A DNA stretch of 64,000 nucleotides from Paracentrotus lividus. Taxonomy: Eukaryota > Echinodermata > Echinoidea > Camarodonta > Echinidae. The notes beneath the pieces are model-generated. The model was not told where the DNA came from. It saw only the letters and a list, made by a program, of their open reading frames with translations, and did not search any database. Where the stretch lies: contig CALNVZ010003434.1 of NCBI GenBank assembly GCA_940671915.1, forward strand, positions 13,651,155-13,715,154, in the 5' to 3' direction. Each line of letters opens with the position of its first letter. Position 1 is the stretch's first letter. This document shows positions 37,556 to 50,400 of the stretch, piece after piece. Both the position numbers and the translations under genes were made by a program.

Positions 37556-40500
37556 ATGTATGGTATAACATTCCATTGGATATCTATAAACATCAATTAC
37601 TTAGCACTTTACTCCATGCCTCAGTAATAACATCCAAAACTAAAAGATTTTACATAACTTTGTTATTCTATGGGTTAACAAAGACAATTTTCATTATCCA
37701 AAACAGTTTCCAAATTAGTTTAAAAACAATCTCCCAAACAAGTTCCTTGGCAGCATCTGAGAAATCATACAAATTGTCCAGAGAGGACAAAAAACTGGCT
37801 AAAATGTCTCTAGTGTAAGAAAATTTACCTTTGTATTTTCCCATTTATCAGTGTAATTTTATCACAAACATGAATTAATATAATTTCTTTCAGGCAGACA
37901 GGAATGATTTTTATCAAATTTTAGGACCAAAAAAAAAACAAAAAAAACACGGCAATAGCATGGCATTCTACCTCATAATATACATCAGTTGTTTAGGATA
38001 TCCCTTTAGTAGAATACCAAATTCAGCATAATCCAATGTAAGCCTAAAATTGCGACAATAAAAATTATTGTAATACAAGATTTCTTGCTCAAAAAAATTA
38101 AATGAAAGGCATATTGTTCATATGGACCAATGCATTAAAAAAAAAATTTTTTTTTTGTAGAATATATCAAATTTAGCATACTCCCAATATAATCCTAGGC
38201 CTAAAATTTCAACAATAAAAACTATTGTAATACAAGATTTCTTGCTTGGAAACTTCAATGGAAGGCACATTTTTGACAAAACAGTTCACATGAACTCATA
38301 CATTTTCTGTAATATGATACGAGGTAGCAACTTTTGAAGACTTATAAAGGCACTTGTAAAACATAGCACCATGTTCTCTAAATTGATCCAAAAATTCTGG
38401 AAGACGTTGAATCTTAGCAGCACACCAACAGTCCTTTCTGCAACATAGGTTTGAAATTTAAAAATGTTATAATTTCCTTATTTCGTATCCGATTTTCATA
38501 ATTTTAGCACCAATCTGTAAAAACTTTTTACTCCTTATTTTGAACTTATGATAATTCTCTACCAGACTAAATCTAGACTGTTTTCTGCAATTTACACTCA
38601 CTCCCATTACAACAATGACACCAAGCCAATTACCTTGTCATAATAAAATCTTCTCATACTCAACACATATACATATGAATACATGTGCACATGTTTGAAA
38701 TTGGACTGGAAGCAACACCTTGTCATAAGAAATCTTTTGGTATCAATGCTCATTACAAACAGAGTCAACTTTACATACATTTCAGTTTCATTGTGATGTG
38801 TATTTTTTCCGTATGCCCCCTAAAAATGAATAAATTTGCTGACAAATGTGACTTTTCTTGATATAAAGCTACAGAAGAACTCTCTAAATTCCACTGTCGA
38901 TTTAAGGTGTTTCATTTCCAAAGAGTAAAGAGTAATGACTGAACTGAGTAAAATAATAATCTACATGTAGTAAGTTCTGTTAAAACACAAATTTCTTGTA
39001 GAGTCCATTGCTCCTATAATGCACAAGGATACAATCACAATTCTCCTGATCTCAAATGTGCAAACCAATGTATTCAGTATATCAAGGTAAATTAGTCTTG
39101 TCAGAAGCACCAGGTTATAACAGGAGTGACCGGTATCATTCAAATGATGTCTGCAACTTGTAACTATTAGGAAACTCAAGAGGTAAAATATTTGAATGAA
39201 CTGTACAAAACTAAAATTGCAACCTCATAAAAATCTTCTTGAATAAATACACCTCCAAAAGAACAAGAGAAAGATTTTACATTAGAGACACATAGTTAGC
39301 ATCCTTCCAATTCATAACAGTCATACATGCACATTGAATAGTACTTTTTAGAGGCTTGCCTGAAAATTGGCAAAAAACCAACATAGTTTTGTATACATGG
39401 TATACACATACAAATATGAAAGCAAGATATCATTTGGTCCAATCAATGTGACCCTTTTTATACTGTAAAAACTTGATGGCCGTGATCTTTTTTCCTTTTT
39501 TTTACAATCATTTCTATCAAAAGCACATAAAAGAATACTATTTTCATATGCAAACAAAAGTAAGCATAAAAAACAGGAAGGAATTATAAAATGGAAGTTT
39601 TGTTTAGATGGAAGTTTATTGAAAGATTATAGAGATATTGTTAACTGAATAACCTGATGAAAATACATGTTTTAGTTCCAATCATTTCGGTCATCAAAGA
39701 ACAGTCTCTTGTTTGAAGTATGGTGTTCCTAAAAAATTTTTAAAAAAATGCTGCCTTTATACCAAGTAGACAGTTTGAGAATACAGTCTACTCCTATTTT
39801 AATGAGGTAATTGGGGAAAAGGATAATTAGCCCATTGTAATGAAATTACTGTACATATAGGTATCTAGACACATATGCACATGTTAGAAATTGGGACCAG
39901 GATAACTGCCTTGTTATATTTAAACAGAATATTGTTTTATCCATGCTCAATTTAACGGGACTAAACCGTACACTTTTTTCGTTTATGGTTGATTCATGGG
40001 CAGGATCATGTTTTATTTAGTAAGAAAGAAACTCTACAAGACAATATGAATTTGGTTAGTGTGAAAAAAAGGAAGTATTATACAATTAGAAGGAAGCCTA
40101 TTGGACAACAAATTATGTATGATTGTTTAAAACGGTTTCTTAAATCTAATCATACATGGCAGCTATAGGTTAAATATTAACACAAAATGTAATGAAGTCC
40201 ATCAAATATAGTGGACATAATTTTATTCTGTAAGCCTCACAGTACAGACCAGTTTATAAGCATCAGCAAATAGTTATAATAAGACTACCTGACAGTTATC
40301 AAACCCATCAATAAAAGAAACATAACACTCAAAATACACAGTACTTAAGCTCACTATAGAGCAAAGATCGGTGATAGTCAACCAGTCTTTGGTTGGAACT
40401 GTTGTCTCTACATGAGGGCTGGCTGATCTTATCATTTTAATAATCAATGATGGAGGTGACACCAAGTCCATTGAGCACATAGTCGCCCACTGCAAAATCT

Positions 40501-40580
40501 ACAAGACTTCCCATGGCTTCATGACAAGGAAGACAAGTGAGACCTCATCCAACCACAGCACAGATATAACTGATCATGCA
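37556..40580. other. Intergenic or SLF1 3' flank, no gene recognised
   Basis: AT-rich. An imperfect direct duplication of about 150 bp is visible (about 38005-38140 and 38155-38300, sharing attgtaatacaagatttctt). Nothing else recognisable. Confidence 0.45.
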
Positions 40581-41200
40581 CAGCAATGGTCTTGGTCAAG
40601 GTAGTTGTGTTCCAGTTGGACCGTTCTATTAATGACCAATCAAAATTTCAACCATCATTACTGATGAAGTACTTAGCTAAACCCAACACGAAGGTGATTG
40701 ATCAATCACATTGATCAAGTAGTCCTGATGGCAATAATGGCCTTGGTCAAACTTGTTGTTTCTCGTTGAAACAGTTATTTTCATACCAATAACTGAAGAA
40801 AATTTCAACCATCAAACGCATCTGGAGAAATCCTTGGCATATCACAGCATGAAGGCATTTGGAACAGTTCTTTTCATACAATGAACCGATGAATATTTCA
40901 ACAATCAAATGGAACTCGAGTCCTCAGCATACCACATTATGTAGGTGAGTGTGAGTTGGTTGATCGAAGTACTTTTCTGGTTGGAGCTTTTTTTTTATCA
41001 AACCAAAAGTCAGTGAAAGTTTCCACCATCAAACACACGTGGTGATCTCCTCTACTACAGCACGAAGGTGCGTGATCAAGTCCTGATGGCAATGGAAGTC
41101 TTCGTGAAGTAATCCTCTTCCAGTTGGAACAGTAACTGAACTGATAAAAAAAGCCTCAGCTTACGACAGCACAAAGATGGCTGATCAAACGCATCGATCG
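40580..41200. repeat. Degenerate tandem repeat reaching into the last SLF1 exon
   Basis: Blocks such as tttcaaccatcaaacgcatc, cagcatgaaggc, ttccagttggaacagt and gatcaagtcctgatggcaat recur several times at irregular spacing. The last block supplies the final codons and stop of the exon at 41156-41488. Confidence 0.55.
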
Positions 41201-41488
41201 TGTTACTCTGATGGTGACGTGTGTCTTAGTGGTCGTAGTTGCTGCCATCGACGTCGACATTTCTTGGTCGGGGCAGATTTGACGGAGGTGAGCCTTAAAA
41301 CCTTCTGTATGGCGACTCAACTCCATAAAGAGCTCCATGTCCTCTAGGAGTGAGTCTGCACTGGGGCCGGCGGTGCCCGTGTAAACTGGGTCTTGAAGGC
41401 TAGGGGCACTCGGAAGACCTGCCTTGGAGAAGGTCGGGGAGCCCACCACCGACATGAAGGGTGTAGTTTCATTAATACTGGCGTTCAC
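41156..41488 (-). CDS. SLF1: SLF1 exon s (terminal)
   Basis: 110 codons and TGA: starts VNASINETTPFMSVVGSPTF, then SADSLLEDMELFMELSRHTE and GFKAHLRQI, recalling human TDWLLDLY. The last 30 residues (Thr-rich, ending SHLCAVVS) overlap a tandem repeat. Acceptor ctacag, phase 0. Confidence 0.75.
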   Translation of the reverse strand: MNASINETTPFMSVVGSPTFSKAGLPSAPSLQDPVYTGTAGPSADSLLEDMELFMELSRHTEGFKAHLRQICPDQEMSTSMAATTTTKTHVTIRVTRSMRLISHLCAVVS

Positions 41489-44400
41489 CTGTAGATGGAT
41501 GAGCAATTATTTTGATAAATTTAAACATCAAGATTAACATTTTAGAATTATTCAGTGGAAACTTGTTATAACAAAGTCCTTGGGACCATGGGAATTACCT
41601 TGTTATTTCTTGTATCTCTATATATCAGGGTAAAAAACAAAGAAAACAGAGCTGGGACGACCGAAAATACCGGTACTTTTAAAAAGAATTAGGTAGACTG
41701 AATGTCGCACTTAAATTCCTAGTTGTGTGCAGTATGTTACGCATCACCTCATTTGGTCAAATCATGGTCAGGGGATGCGTGTCATTAATAAGTCTATCAA
41801 TGATATTGAGCGTTAAATACAGGATGAGCTTAGAATTTAAGTGTGACTCTACGTCTACTTTAATAGGCTCTTTGTGAAACACACCTAGGAATCTCATTAC
41901 ATCAGACATTAACCAGTTTCCACTTTATTGATATCTTAAGTTACATATTTATTGAATATGAACAATTCTTTTTTTTGATCTATTTAATCAAGACTCTGCA
42001 AATTTAATTAATCTAGTTGAACAATATCTTGATTTTTACCCCATTCATCTGAAGGCTACTCACATTTCTCCTCTGCCCTTTGATGACATCAAGTTCGGCC
42101 TTGACCCGATGCAGGTCATGTGATCGGATGTAACTCTGCAGCATCGCCATGACGATACCAGCAAATGCCTCGCACTCCTCCTCCGTCACGTAGCCTGCAG
42201 TGGTAGTTGATGGGGCGCCAAGAACCTGACGATATTTGGAGGGGTGCGGCTGGGGGGAATTCAGGTCTGGAGAACGTAATAGATAAATAAAATACAATAC
42301 AATATGTGCACAAGAAGATGAAGGTGATTTGTACTAAATGGCACGATGGTTTTTAAATTCAATGAAACATGTGATGTAATGTTTATTCATAAAAAATAAA
42401 TAAATATGAAAAGTTCATAAAATATGCTTGTCATCCCATTCACTGAAGATCAACAAAGAGTTCCTTATTGCTTGGGATTTGATAGCAGGCCAAATGATGG
42501 AAAATTGGTTAAAAACGGATAATGCAATAGACACTCTGCCAATTGCTTATTGAAAAAGGTTACAAATTCTAGTCAGGTACATGTAGTAGATTAGATGCTG
42601 TTTCTTTCTTCAATAGAGTTTGAATACAGCAGCTCGATATGTTGGGCAAGGGTATGTAACATCTTCATTCTAAACTAGATATAAGTAACATGCCAATCCA
42701 AATTAAAGAGGGAAAAGTCTTTCAAGAAAAGCTCATACGCTAGCTCCGAACTGGCTAATTGATGTCACTGCAGTAGGATAAGATGTCACTGTTATTTATT
42801 CAAGATATGGGTAGATGACTATTTGCAAATGTTCTACTTCCTGTCAACTTTTGAAGTGGAGATCAGCGCATGCGTAGAGGGCAGGCAGCTTTCCTAATAT
42901 AACAAAGGAGATGCCTCCAATCTTGTTTACAGTCCTGGTAAGACCACATGTAGAGTATGGCAACATCTTGTGGCATCTCAGATTCAAAATAGATTAAGAC
43001 AAAGTTGAAAGAGTACAAAGGCGTGCAACCCGGTTGGTGACAGAACTCCATAATTTACCCTATGAGCAGAGACTGAGGAGCCTCACCCTTCACTCCCTGT
43101 TCTACCGCAGAAGAAGGGGGGACATGATCACATAAGCTCCTCAGTTCTTCACCTTGGCCACAGACGAAAGAACTAGAGGACACAGTCTCAAACTCTAACA
43201 GACAAGATCACAACTTGATACAAGAAACAAATTCTTAAGTCAAAGAGTCGCCAACGATTGGAACAACATCCCACAGGCAGTAATTGAAGCACCAAGCATC
43301 GACTCATTCAAAAACAGACTAGACCACTACTGGAAAGGAATACAGATTTTTTTTAACTGCCAGCCCTTAGCACATTGGCAGAGTTTCTAGTAAAGTCGCA
43401 ACGTTTCAAGAGTACTCACATAGCTGCCAACATTTGAAATTTCAAATTAGTAATGATCAGATAAAAAACACAGAAATGTGCGCATAGCGCACATCACGAG
43501 CGCGAAGTCCCTTGCGGCCGGGGTCCAGGGCCCGCCTAAGGGCCCTGGAAGCTCTGGGGTTCTAGACGCTCTGTGGTGCAATCTGAGCCCTATTTTGGAG
43601 CATTTAAACCTTTTTTTTTCTGTTGTTTTTAGGGTGGAGCTTAGGTTTGAGAAAATTATTGCCAAAATTTTTTCATGAATCTGAAGATGAATGAATAACT
43701 CAATGAAATATGAGCATTCACAATATCACTTACATTGTATCAATACATTTGGATTATTATTCAAGAAAAAAAAAAAAAAAAAACCTTACCACAGTTGTTA
43801 AGAGGTCTATGTAGCTGATGCTAAAATTACATATCTTACAAAATGCATGTTGTTTGCTTTTTCCCGATTTAGTGATGAAGTCAAACTCTGTTCCATATTT
43901 GCTGTTGTAACATTGTCCCTTTTTACGCTCCATTTTCCACCATTTATGGTCCAAAACTAGAGAGAAGAGGAGACAAATACGGTCGAGCGTTCGCTAGCGA
44001 CATCCACAAACGCATCACCACACACATAACACAAGTGCCTTGCCACTCGTACCATAACCTGTTGTGTATGCACTTAACATCCTCAACATGCAGTTCACGC
44101 GAATGCCACCTGTTTTCGTCTTTCGGCTGTAGCATGTGTTGCCACTAAGAATCAACGTGCATGTACTTGGAATGGCCTTCCGCCTTCACGACGAATGCGC
44201 TGTTTTCGTGTGCTATGCTTTCATGTGCTCGTACTACGTACGCTGCGCGCCGTAGTAGATATACATAGAACATGATATAACAGTGCGTAAGTGGTGATAA
44301 TATAATACATGTATAATGGCGCTCAATTCGTATTTTAAAGGTGATCGTTTATTTTCGTATTTAAAGGGTAAAAATTCGTAATAATTACGAATTTTTCGTA

Positions 44401-47400
44401 ACAGTGCAGCTATGTACTAACAAGACGAGCAGACCAGGTCAAACAGGACTACATTCTATCCTGTATCCCGATGATGATGATGATTGTATGGAACTTCTTG
44501 ACAGGTCTTTTATTATACATCACATAAAAACCAAGAAATTATTGTTTATCAGAATAGGAAAACTTACTATTTTCATTCTCGTCGCGACAAGGCAACTCGG
44601 CTGACCTCGACCCCTGACTATTATAAGGCAATCCTTCATGTCCTGTGACTGCTAGGCTTTTTGTGGCAGTAGCTCCAGCCTTTGTCCTCACAGTCATAGG
44701 TCCTCCCTAATTTTAACAGCAAAAGGAAATGAAGTATAGTTGGTGCTACTGAGAAATCATTTAGTTTTTTTAGCCTTTTTTTTTCCTTGGGGGGCGGGAG
44801 TGGGAGAGGGGTATACTTATTATCAGATGTAATTTTCATATTATTGTAGTATACGGTTTTGGCAATGCTATATCAGAATAATCAGGATTTGAAAATACAA
44901 ATTTTATATAAAAAGTCCCCGAAGTAGAATAATAGCTGAATGAATTGATGAAAAGAAAATTGAGATGCTGACACAACAATAGTCCGTTTTTATTTCTTTC
45001 GTGACAAAGGAGGGCATTTTCTCCCTTTCTGTAACGTTCCTAGGTGTTACATTACAAATAAAGCTATTATTATTTTCATGATTATTATTACTATTCCAAT
45101 ATAAATCAAAAATTTAGCTCCATCGCCTCACAAGACAATGATAAGTAATCACAATATACAATCTTTCTCATCCCATATACTTCAAGAATCAGTACAAAGC
45201 GAATGTAAAAACCATATCCAAAGAGTTGACTAATGAGTCCATTTACCTCAAGCTTCCAGCCTACACTCCATGCATGTATACATAGTGAGGTGGTAACAAT
45301 CTGATGGGACAACAGTTAGAGAGGTGCAAGCATCTTATTGTATACTCTTAGTAATTAAAATTGATGTTCATTGACTGCTCATGGCAGGTGTGGCTACCAT
45401 CTTGCGCAGTAGAGAGTTGCAAGCCTTCATTGCTATACCTGCAGCAATCATTTGACTTTTGAGTCTACTTGACTGCATTCATGTAAGGTGTAGGTACCAC
45501 ATTCAGAGGAGCACCATGCAGGTTGAAGGTTCCTATGCCTTCTTATTTGCGTATACCTGCCAGGGTAGTAATAATAATTGATATTTGACTGTTATTGACT
45601 GCATCATGTAGAGGTCTGTGGCTACCACAATTCAGATGGAGCAGCCAGCACGTGTTTTAGAGCGTTCATGACTCTTATTTGCATACCTGCCACGGGCATA
45701 AGTAATAATAATTGATATTGGACAGTTATGGACTGCATCATGTAAGGTCGTGACCACATTCAGATGCGGAGCAGCCAGTCAGGTTTAGAGGTGGCAATTG
45801 CCTCTTATTTGCCTATACCTGGCAGGATAAGTAATAATAATTGATATTTGACAGTTATTGACTGCATCATGTAGAGGTGTGGTACCACATTAGAATGCGA
45901 GCAGCAGCAGGTTAGAGCGTTGCATGCTCTTATTTGACTATACCTGCAGGCCTAATAATAATAATTGAATTATATTGACAGTTATTGACTTGCCATCAGT
46001 AGAGTGTGGTACCACATTCAGATGGTAAGCAGCCAGGAGGTTTAGAGTTTGCAAGCTCTTATTGCCATACCTGCAGGATAAGTAATAATAATTGATATTT
46101 GACAGTTATTGACTGCATCATGTAGAGGTGTAGTACCACATTCAGATGGAGCAGCCAGCAGGTTTAGAGGTTGCATGCTCTTATTTGATATACCTGCAGG
46201 GTAAGTAATAATAATTGATATTTGACCGTTATTGACTGCATCATGTAGAGGTGTGGTACCACATTCAGATGGAGCAGCCAGCAGGTTTAGAGGTTGCAAG
46301 CTCTTATTTGCTATACCTGCAGGATAAGTAATAATAATTGATATTTGACTGTTATTGACTGCATCATGTAGAGGTGTGGTACCACATCCAGATGGAGCAG
46401 CCAGTAGGTTTAGAGGTTGCATGCTCTTATTTGCTATACCTGTAGGTTAATTCATTATGGTAATGATAAAAACATATATCAGGCAAAATAGATTTCATGA
46501 AATTTGGTCCAGCGACAATTGCTCCACTGTAAATTCCATACACTAATCGAATGAATAATTTTAACTATGGACTAAGCACTATACCCTACCCTAAACATAA
46601 CATAAACCCTATTGCAACTTTAACCCTAACCCTACATCTGAAACGAAATAAAGCCTAGACCAATTGTCACAAGAGAAAATGTTGTGTCACCCAATTTTCT
46701 GTCTCCACATTTCCAACAACTAATAATCACTATATAAATTCTAAAGTTTATATTTACATGTATATAATCATGTGTTTTTTTTTCAATCCACTGTACATGT
46801 GTAATGGTAATAAACAGGAAAATTAATCTTTTAATGAGGTTTATATAAATGATAATTATTCTAATAAAATATTCATGTTTCCACTTTTATTTAGCACACT
46901 TTCGATTCATTCTTTTCAACCATGAGATAATTTTCAAGAAATTCAAGCTCATACATACACTTTTTCTTTCCGGGCGCAAATTTCAGCAGTTCCCTGACAC
47001 AAGCAATATGACCATGGTTACAGGCTTCATGAAGAGGTGTCCATCCTGCATGGTCCGATGCATTCACATCGATGTTGGGTTCGTTGAGGAGTTCCCGAAC
47101 TCTGGTCACGTTATTCTTGATGCAAGCTACATGAAGCTGCGTCTCTCCTGGAATGGATGGTAAAAAAGCAACAAAAATAAATAAATTTAAGTAAACAAAC
47201 AAACTATCCATCAACTTTTGAACTTCATCATCACCAAGTTGAACCTTTTGATTTTTCAGAATAATGCTGGACACCAAGATACGGCACTCATTTTGACTCT
47301 TTTGTTTCTGGTTTATCTTTCTACCAACTTTTATCTATGGTTAATTGTAACATGGTTTTATTTCTATTACCCATAAGCCCAATAAAAAAATCTAAAAGAT

Positions 47401-50400
47401 TACTTGAAACATTTCTGCCTACCTTTATGCTATTTATGGCTATAACCTGTTAGTCCAATAAGAGAAACAATGGAAATAATACCGTATTTGCCGGCGTAAA
47501 GGCCGCAGTATTTTTGGATAAAATAATGTCGCAAAGTCGGGGTGCGGCTTATACACGACAACAACAATCGGTATTTTTCAACCCTTGAAAACAATGTTTT
47601 GCACACATGGACTGGTAAAACATTGCAATAGGAAACACAGGAATAGAAGATCTTACCAAAATGTTTGAGCTACTTGTGGAGATGAAAAATTGTTTTTCTC
47701 ATAAATAAACCTCAGCACTCTGGTTTTTTATGCTATATTGCTCGACAGATATGAGCTCATTCTGAGCAAATACATGTCCACAAAAATAAAAATAAAAATA
47801 GGATGCGCAGTCACGGCAGTTGCATAAAATATGATTTTTTGGTGATCTGCCGCCCTCTGTTATTCATGTTTTGAACAGTACAAAAACAGCTGAAAATTTA
47901 TCACGATCTTTTTATCTTTTAGAATCTAGATTTTCAGCTTTAATTTTAGTATTATATTCAAGAATAAAGGTAGGATATAAGAGCCTATGTAAAATTTCAT
48001 ATGCCATTACTACCACATGTTGAGAACTAGTTAAAGATGTGATTTTAGCAGCAAAATCGAATATTTTGTTCTGGTTATCGCAAAGCACACACCATGCTGC
48101 CTGCTGTGCTGGTGTGTGTGTGTTGTTGTGATTTTGTGCTGTGTGCATGTGATGAAGCTGCAGAGGGTTGAAGTTTGCTAAGAATCTGAGCGAATTAGAC
48201 TCAAGTCTAGATTCTGACTTGTCATTGTCTTTGAGTACTTATAAAAAATAATCATTGGCTGCTCTTTTCAGGGCTTATTTCTTACTTTCTCTTAATCTTA
48301 GTATACATTGTTTGTTGGGATATTTTTTTTTCAGAAATTTTTTTTTTTTTTTTTTTTTTCAAAAAAAAAGTTGTCAAAAAGGGGGTGCGGCCTATACGGC
48401 GCTGCGGCCATTATCGGCAATCGGTACATTACAATCATTTCTGCTACTTTATGGTTTCTTGCGGTTCACATTGTCTTTCTTGGTGAAGGTTTCAATGTTA
48501 TATGTTTGCCCGGGTTGGCTGATTGCTGTAGGGGGAAAGAAGTAATATCAATGGCAATTTTGCTTACTTAGAAACCCACACCTCAAATTCAGTATAGTAC
48601 AAAAGGTAAACAAACAAAAAATTATTGTCTTACTTGCATTTACTGCACTAGAAATTATATATGGTCATCATTATCATCAATATCATTGTAATCATATCAG
48701 TCATACGTCACCATTATTATCATCATCTTCATAATCCCACAACATTATTAACATCACACACATCATCATCACTCATTATCATAATCATACATCCATGTCT
48801 ATATAACGATTAATCAACATTCAAGTGAACAAATACACAATTAACCAATTATCATCTTTCACAAACTATCAATTCTTAATTCAAGTCAATATAAATTTTC
48901 TTGAAATATTACATATATCGGCCCAACTTAAAAGTGAGCCAATCCTTACAGTGATTTATTGCCCAGAATTCACTCTAGGAACACATATATGATCTAGCTA
49001 GTCAATCCCTCTCCCCAACTAAAGTTCATGTCATGCCATAACATACCTTATAGTCTTGAGAGGGGAGCTTTACAATCTGCTATGATATGAACATCATCTT
49101 TCCTGACAGGACCAGCAGTAGGTGGGACTAGTAGAAGTAATAAGACACCTGTATGACAAATGAGGAAATATAAATTTATTATATAAATTAACAATTTCAT
49201 TTTAAAAAATCAAGGTAAAAACAAAACAATAGTGTTACAATCAGGAAATGTATGTTACACCTTTTCATATTTTTCAAAATCTGAACTAAGTCCTTTGACC
49301 TACAACATATCCATCTCAAGAGATGCTCAAGGTGCACACAAATTAAAAAATGACAAATTTGATTGTTTGACAAGATTAAAGAACTAAACTTTAAATTATG
49401 ATTCAGACAAAGGCATTAAGCATACATGAGTTTTAAGCACTGCCTTAAATGTAGAAAGAGTGTTAGCTGTTTGAATAGAGAGCTGTAAATTATTCCACAA
49501 GGAAGTAGCCGCAGATGCAAGTGCTAAATGTACATAACTTTTTTATGTGCACCTATATTTTTCAAGGTTTTCATGGCCCGATCTCGTCAATATTCTGCTT
49601 TTCTTCAAATTAACTTGACAATAGTCAAACTCTCTGTTTAAATCTATACAGTAAAATACTTTTGGGTAATGAACTGAGGTACATGTACAGGTGATTTTCA
49701 GGTTGACTTACGATCTTCTTCAAGGTCAGAGGCTGGTCGGCCCAGAATGTCCGGTCTTCACCAGGAGTTGATCATCACCAGTTGTGCAGGAGGGACTCAG
49801 CCACACCCAAACATAACCGAGCTGGTTTCAGCATGGATAGGAACATCTCCTGACAAGATCTGGTTCCTAAGATACCTCTGTCAACAGACATGATATGAAA
49901 AAAGAGAATAATAATAATATAATACAGTTGTGAAAGAGGAGTCTGCCACACCCAAACATAACAGTTTGGTTTCAGCATGGATAGGAACATCTCCTGGCAT
50001 GCCCTGGTTCGTAAGATACCCTCTCGTCAAGATCAAAATGATACAAACTAATAACTACCTCTATTTCTATCCAACAAAAATTATGGGTTGTAAGTAGGAA
50101 GGGGTGGCACAGCCCCAAAAAATTGAAACGGGGGGGGGGGGGGGGGGGGGGGGGTGCAGTCATTTTTTAGTAGTAAACTGGAGTAAATTCTAGGGTTTTC
50201 AAATTATGGGGGACTGGGGGGATGTCCATGAACCCCTGCCTGGATCGGCCAGGTGCCTCCTAAACTGCATAACATTGAAGTGGCTTTGCTTAACCCTAAT
50301 ACAGACTGGGGGGGGGCCATCATGGCCCCTCGACATTTCATTTTCTGCGACCACATCGCCGCAACGAAATTTTCTGATCGCGCCGGCTTGCTGACTTTTT

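Noticed and set aside
44636..44710. Minus-strand frame with YDCEDKGWSYCHKK ending in a stop
   Set aside because: The cysteine pattern caught my eye as a possible exon, but I saw no good acceptor phase or SLF1 similarity, and it is too short to call.
46505..46620. Repeat of ccagcgacaattgctc and cactataccctaccctaaac also near 61915-62020
   Set aside because: A dispersed repeat fragment; ends could not be defined, so no element was called.
48255..48571. Two overlapping plus-strand frames of about 90 residues, repeated at 51252-51552
   Set aside because: They lie in the end of an inverted-repeat element and its duplicate, contain homopolymers and differ by indels between copies.
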